Source: Rhizobiaceae bacterium
GTDB lineage: Bacteria > Pseudomonadota > Alphaproteobacteria > Rhizobiales > Rhizobiaceae
Length of the DNA: 64,000 nucleotides
NCBI GenBank assembly: GCA_017640615.1
Contig: JAEPQK010000007.1
Span: 1 to 64,000 of the forward strand
Reading direction: 5' to 3'
Part shown: in pieces, positions 60,796-64,000 of the stretch
Position numbering within the stretch: the first letter of the stretch is position 1
How the letters are laid out: every line of letters starts with the position of its first letter
Position numbers and translations under genes: made by a program
The notes under the pieces: generated by a model
Told to the model about the DNA's origin: nothing
What the model saw: only the letters and a program-made list of their open reading frames with translations
The model's database searches: none

Positions 60796-61803
60796 TCAGC
60801 GTCCTAGTTGCAGCAGCGCATCGGGTGACATTTTCCGCTCACCGCGCTCGATCGCGTGAACCGCTTCACTCAGCCTTTGAAGATGCGGTACCGGCACACC
60901 GTTCTTGCCCGCAAGTCTGATGACTTCGTCGATCAGCCCGTCCATCTCAGTTTCGCGCTTGTGGATCGCGAGGTCGCGCCAGATGCCCGTGCGCTTGTTG
61001 TCGTGTCCCGACCAATAGCGGCGCTGAGCCTGCCACGAGACCTGCTGTGCTGCCTCAGTTCCGCTTTGCAAATTAAAAGCTTTGGGATCGAAACCGTCGG
61101 TCGTTTCCATGTCGATGCCGAGCTTTTCGGCAACGGAGACCGTCTCGCCGCACAGAAGCGCCAAAATGCGGCGGCGTTCGGGATCGTCATAGACATCGGG
61201 AACGTCGAGATCCGTGATTGCCGTACCGAAATAGACCGCGCCGAGCGCCATTTTCGCCCATAGAAATCCGAATATGTTGTCTGTTGCCTGAACCGGTTGC
61301 TGAACGCTGAGCGTCTGCGCCAGGTCGGAGAGGCGGTCCGTCATTCGCCCGTCGAGCTCGCCCAGCTTGAAGCTGCCGGCACCGCCATATTTCACATGTC
61401 CGGGTTCGACATAGAAGCCGCCAAAGGTGAGATACGCGCCGATGACCCGATCCGCGCCCAGAGCGTCGGACAGCTTGTATTCCTCAAGGCCGTTTTGCAG
61501 CGACACGACACAGCCGTCGGGCGCAAGAACGCGCTTCAGGAGTGGAACGGCGTCGACGGTATGGCGCGCCTTCACTGCCAGCAAGATTGAGTCGTATGAG
61601 CCGTCGATCTCCTCAGGCGTTGAGATACTGGGCTTAATTGTTGCTTCCAGGGCACCCGAGAGCCTCAATCCGCCGTCGCGGACCGCTTCGACATGGGCCG
61701 CGTTCGTCTCCGCAAACTGAACGTCGTGGCCGGCGCGCGCCAGATGCACGCCTGTGATCGCACCTATTGCACCGGCGCCGACAATCAGGAAGCGGCGCGT
61801 CAC
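60796..61803 (-). CDS. Ketopantoate reductase (2-dehydropantoate 2-reductase)-like protein
   Basis: A 335-residue protein with the N-terminal IVGAGAIGAITGVHLARAG motif, the lysine in LLAVKARHT and the C-terminal helical domain with WAKMALGAVYFG. It reduces an alpha-keto acid with NADPH in the characterised family; several catabolic paralogues exist. The start is a GTG at 61803 overlapping the SDR stop as GTGA; the open frame to 61884 is upstream read-through inside the SDR gene. Confidence 0.8.
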   Translation of the reverse strand: MTRRFLIVGAGAIGAITGVHLARAGHDVQFAETNAAHVEAVRDGGLRLSGALEATIKPSISTPEEIDGSYDSILLAVKARHTVDAVPLLKRVLAPDGCVVSLQNGLEEYKLSDALGADRVIGAYLTFGGFYVEPGHVKYGGAGSFKLGELDGRMTDRLSDLAQTLSVQQPVQATDNIFGFLWAKMALGAVYFGTAITDLDVPDVYDDPERRRILALLCGETVSVAEKLGIDMETTDGFDPKAFNLQSGTEAAQQVSWQAQRRYWSGHDNKRTGIWRDLAIHKRETEMDGLIDEVIRLAGKNGVPVPHLQRLSEAVHAIERGERKMSPDALLQLGR

Positions 61804-62597
61804 CGCAATTGCCTCGTGAGCGGCATATGCGTGCGGCCGCAATGAGTGCCGCCAGTGACTTCCAGGATTGCGCCTGTTGTCCATTCCGATCGATCGCTTG
61901 CCAGGAACGCCGCTGCCTCTCCGATGTCGGCCGGGCTACCCGTGCGCCCGATCGGAGTGCTCCGCAGGGTCATGTTCACATAAGGATGCGCATCCTCGCT
62001 CTCTTCGTGCATCACGTTGTCGAGGATCAGCCCGGGCGCCACGGCATTGACGCGGATGCCATGCGGCCCGAGTTCGGTCGCGAAGATATGCGTCATGATC
62101 TCAACGGCGGCCTTGGACCCGCTGTAATGCCCGCCGCCCGGGCGCCCGCTGCGCGCCGCGCCGGAGGATATGTTAATGATTGAGCCTTTCACGCCGGCCT
62201 CGATCCAGCGCCGCGCGAGTGCCTGACAAGTCAGCATGGTGCCGCGCGTGTTGACGGCGAAGACACTGTCCCATTCCTCGACGGTTACTTCCAGCATCGG
62301 ACAATTGGGAAAAATGCCATGTGCGTTGACCAGCACATCCGGCAAGCCAAGCGCAGCTTCGGCCTCGTTGACGAACCTAGCGGCATCTTCGGCGACTGAT
62401 TGATCGCCGGAAACGGCCGCTACTTTGCCCGAATGAGAAGGTTCGAGTTCGGCGGCAACGCGGCGTACGCGCGTCTCGTCGATATCGGCCAGGATGACAG
62501 CAGCACCCTCTCTCAGGAATATCTCGGCGGTTGCCCGGCCCAGCCTGCCGGCCCCGCCAGTAACGAGAGCGACCCTGTCCTTTAGCAATAGCGGCAT
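61800..62597 (-). CDS. Short-chain dehydrogenase/reductase
   Basis: A 265-residue SDR with the coenzyme motif TGGAGRLG (13-20), NAHG (91-94) in place of NNAG, and the catalytic Ser-Tyr-Lys triad at S144/S145, Y158 and K162 (HYSGSK). D38 after the second strand suggests NAD(H) preference. It lies 17 bases downstream of the M28-like gene and overlaps the ketopantoate-reductase-like gene, so the three form an operon with the aldehyde dehydrogenase. Confidence 0.88.
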   Translation of the reverse strand: MPLLLKDRVALVTGGAGRLGRATAEIFLREGAAVILADIDETRVRRVAAELEPSHSGKVAAVSGDQSVAEDAARFVNEAEAALGLPDVLVNAHGIFPNCPMLEVTVEEWDSVFAVNTRGTMLTCQALARRWIEAGVKGSIINISSGAARSGRPGGGHYSGSKAAVEIMTHIFATELGPHGIRVNAVAPGLILDNVMHEESEDAHPYVNMTLRSTPIGRTGSPADIGEAAAFLASDRSEWTTGAILEVTGGTHCGRTHMPLTRQLR

Positions 62598-62614
62598 GCC
62601 GTAGTGTCCTTCGC

Positions 62615-64000
62615 TTATCCGAGTGCCTGCTCAATGAATCCTGTCGCCTGGCGCAGTCCGAAAGCGATGCGATTGCGCGCCCGTGTCGCGCCGACGCGAA
62701 GGAACTTCTCGGCATCGGAATCCGGGGCGACTGTCGCCATCAGCCTGACTGGCCGCAACGAGGGATATGGCGGTGCGTTTATTGCCGGATCCTGCTCGAA
62801 GCGATCGCACTCGGTGTAGTCAAGGGGGACGAGCGCGCGTGACACCGCGATCAGCACATCATTGAGGTTGTCGGCGTCATCCTCGTCGGCCGCAGCGATC
62901 CTGGTATTCAACTGATCCGCTAGGGCGATCAGGCGCTTGGCCCCATCGGCGAGTTCCGAAAGGTCGAAGCGGTCGCCAATCGCGTCGCTTATGGTTTCGA
63001 GTTCAGCTTGCAGATAGCGGCCATGCTCCGCCCAATCGAGCGGGAGCACCGGATCGGCCATGAGCCGCCAGACGGTATGCAGATAGATTTTCGTATCGCG
63101 GACGAGGATCTCCTCATCCATCTTGTCCAGCAGGTCATCCGGAGTGTGCCACCACCAGCCGGTGCCGTGGCCAAGCCTATCGCCGCCCCCAAACACGGCG
63201 GCCGATGCATTGGCTTCACCACTGGCCGGCTGCTCGCTCATATTGCCGTAGATTGCCGAAACGCCGATGCCCCAGAAGGATTGATCGCCCGCACGTGCCA
63301 TACGCCGATTGGTGAAATCCTGCCCCGCCTGTTCGCGCAACGTCTCGACCGCGAGCCCACGCAGCTCCGCCGCCGCGGTCGTGTCCGCGACGATCGTATT
63401 GCCTTTGCCGCCGGTGGAATCGACGTTCACATGGACAAGTGCGCGCTTTTCGAGTTCGGCCCAGTTCTGTTCGGCATACCAGGTCGAACCAGAATAGCGG
63501 CCCTGCGAATGGCCGGACCAGAACACAATGCGTAGTCCGCGCCGCCATTTGTCACGATGTTCGGCGCAAACACGGCCAACCTCCATCATCGTGGCGTTGG
63601 CGCCACCATTGTCCATCACGCCGTAGTACCAGGTGTCGTGATGGCCGGTGAAAAACACGAAGGGCTCGTCTGGCCCGCCCGCAGGCCCGGCCATGTCGCA
63701 TACGAGGATCGGCGTCTTGCGCCAACGCGTGTCGACCTCGGCATGCAGCGTGAGCGAAAGGTCCGGTTCCGCACGCAATTTCTCGCGGATTGCGGAGCCG
63801 GCGTCGAGCGGAACTGTGACGACCACCGTTGTCGGCAAATTGTCTATCGTCTCATGTGTCGGGCTGCCCCACACAGGCGAAATGCACATCTCATGGACGT
63901 GCTCGTGCGGACTGACATGCACCTGCCCGACAGCGCCTGCGCGGCTCGCGCGCTGCGACAGCACCGGGTTGGCGATGCCGTCGACCAGCACCAGCTTGCC
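62615..64000 (-). CDS. M28-family-type aminopeptidase homologue, partial (N-terminus beyond window)
   Basis: At least 462 residues are visible and the frame runs through the right edge. The first visible residues are a PA domain (GKLVLVDGIANP). The M28 zinc features follow: HHDTWYYG and MDNGGAN, then the VHVNVDSTG Asp and the WWHTPDD His. The usual catalytic Glu-Glu pair (AEE-x-GLLGS) reads SGHSQGRYSGS, so the general base and one zinc ligand are replaced by His-Ser. That subtype may have another activity. It lies upstream of the SDR gene on the same strand. Confidence 0.8.
   Translation of the reverse strand, partial: GKLVLVDGIANPVLSQRASRAGAVGQVHVSPHEHVHEMCISPVWGSPTHETIDNLPTTVVVTVPLDAGSAIREKLRAEPDLSLTLHAEVDTRWRKTPILVCDMAGPAGGPDEPFVFFTGHHDTWYYGVMDNGGANATMMEVGRVCAEHRDKWRRGLRIVFWSGHSQGRYSGSTWYAEQNWAELEKRALVHVNVDSTGGKGNTIVADTTAAAELRGLAVETLREQAGQDFTNRRMARAGDQSFWGIGVSAIYGNMSEQPASGEANASAAVFGGGDRLGHGTGWWWHTPDDLLDKMDEEILVRDTKIYLHTVWRLMADPVLPLDWAEHGRYLQAELETISDAIGDRFDLSELADGAKRLIALADQLNTRIAAADEDDADNLNDVLIAVSRALVPLDYTECDRFEQDPAINAPPYPSLRPVRLMATVAPDSDAEKFLRVGATRARNRIAFGLRQATGFIEQALG

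Noticed and set aside
1..64000. CRISPR arrays, tRNA/rRNA genes, insertion sequences, phage genes or attachment sites
   Set aside because: No regular direct-repeat array, no tRNA cloverleaf or rRNA stretch, and no transposase, integrase or phage structural gene could be recognised on either strand.

Overview
The window is 64 kb of dense, GC-rich bacterial chromosome or large replicon. It has about 57 protein genes, no RNA genes, no insertion sequences and no CRISPR array. Gene order, ATGA start/stop overlaps, codon use and protein families (LivJGFHM, Dpp, CUT1 and TRAP importers, each next to its own regulator) fit an alphaproteobacterium. A Rhizobiales member near Phyllobacteriaceae, or a marine relative, is likely; this is inferred from family content, not from a marker gene. 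The content is catabolic: five ABC and two TRAP importers are interleaved with small sets of oxidoreductases, PLP enzymes and one-gene regulators (LacI, MarR, RpiR, GntR x2, LysR x3).

Layout. (1) 1-3401: the end of an amino-acid route (glutaryl-CoA dehydrogenase fragment, aminotransferase, saccharopine-dehydrogenase family enzyme) with a divergent LysR gene; this looks like lysine to 2-aminoadipate to glutaryl-CoA. (2) 3411-10183: a CUT1 sugar importer, a divergent LacI regulator and an AGE-family sugar isomerase. (3) 10190-24113: a Dpp-type importer with an FAD oxidoreductase, divergent from cyclase, second FAD oxidoreductase, MarR, indolepyruvate:ferredoxin oxidoreductase alpha and beta/gamma, and a thioesterase. 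This is a coherent but unassigned pathway for an (aryl) 2-oxo acid. (4) 24122-28944: RpiR regulator, creatininase-family amidohydrolase and a TRAP transporter whose large permease gene has an in-frame amber codon. (5) 28993-36832: a Liv importer led by a GntR regulator and a VOC-cupin protein, divergent from a kynureninase-like PLP enzyme, with two inverted copies of one GntR operator between them. (6) 36856-39092: an enolase-superfamily dehydratase/racemase and a LysR gene. (7) 39254-46547: class V PLP enzyme, Pot-type importer, ornithine-cyclodeaminase family enzyme, LysR. (8) 46688-52180: second CUT1 importer and a DAO-type FAD oxidoreductase. (9) 52206-59168: a TRAP transporter (P-Q-M) in one operon with a 1069-residue reductive dehalogenase fused to its own FMN/[2Fe-2S] reductase, divergent from a GntR regulator. 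(10) 59181-64000: aldehyde dehydrogenase, ketopantoate-reductase-like protein, SDR, and an M28-type peptidase homologue cut by the window edge.

The strongest item is region 9. It is a self-contained system for aerobic, non-respiratory reductive dehalogenation: TRAP uptake of an organic (probably halo-aromatic) acid, then cobalamin-dependent dehalogenation powered directly by NAD(P)H in one polypeptide. Characterised relatives exist (BhbA of Comamonas, NpRdhA of Nitratireductor), so the family is not new, but this locus with its repeated operator is a good candidate for study. Other notable signals are strong intercistronic hairpins just after several binding-protein genes, the amber-interrupted TRAP permease with a TTG-started leader ORF upstream, and the indolepyruvate-oxidoreductase cluster with twin FAD enzymes.
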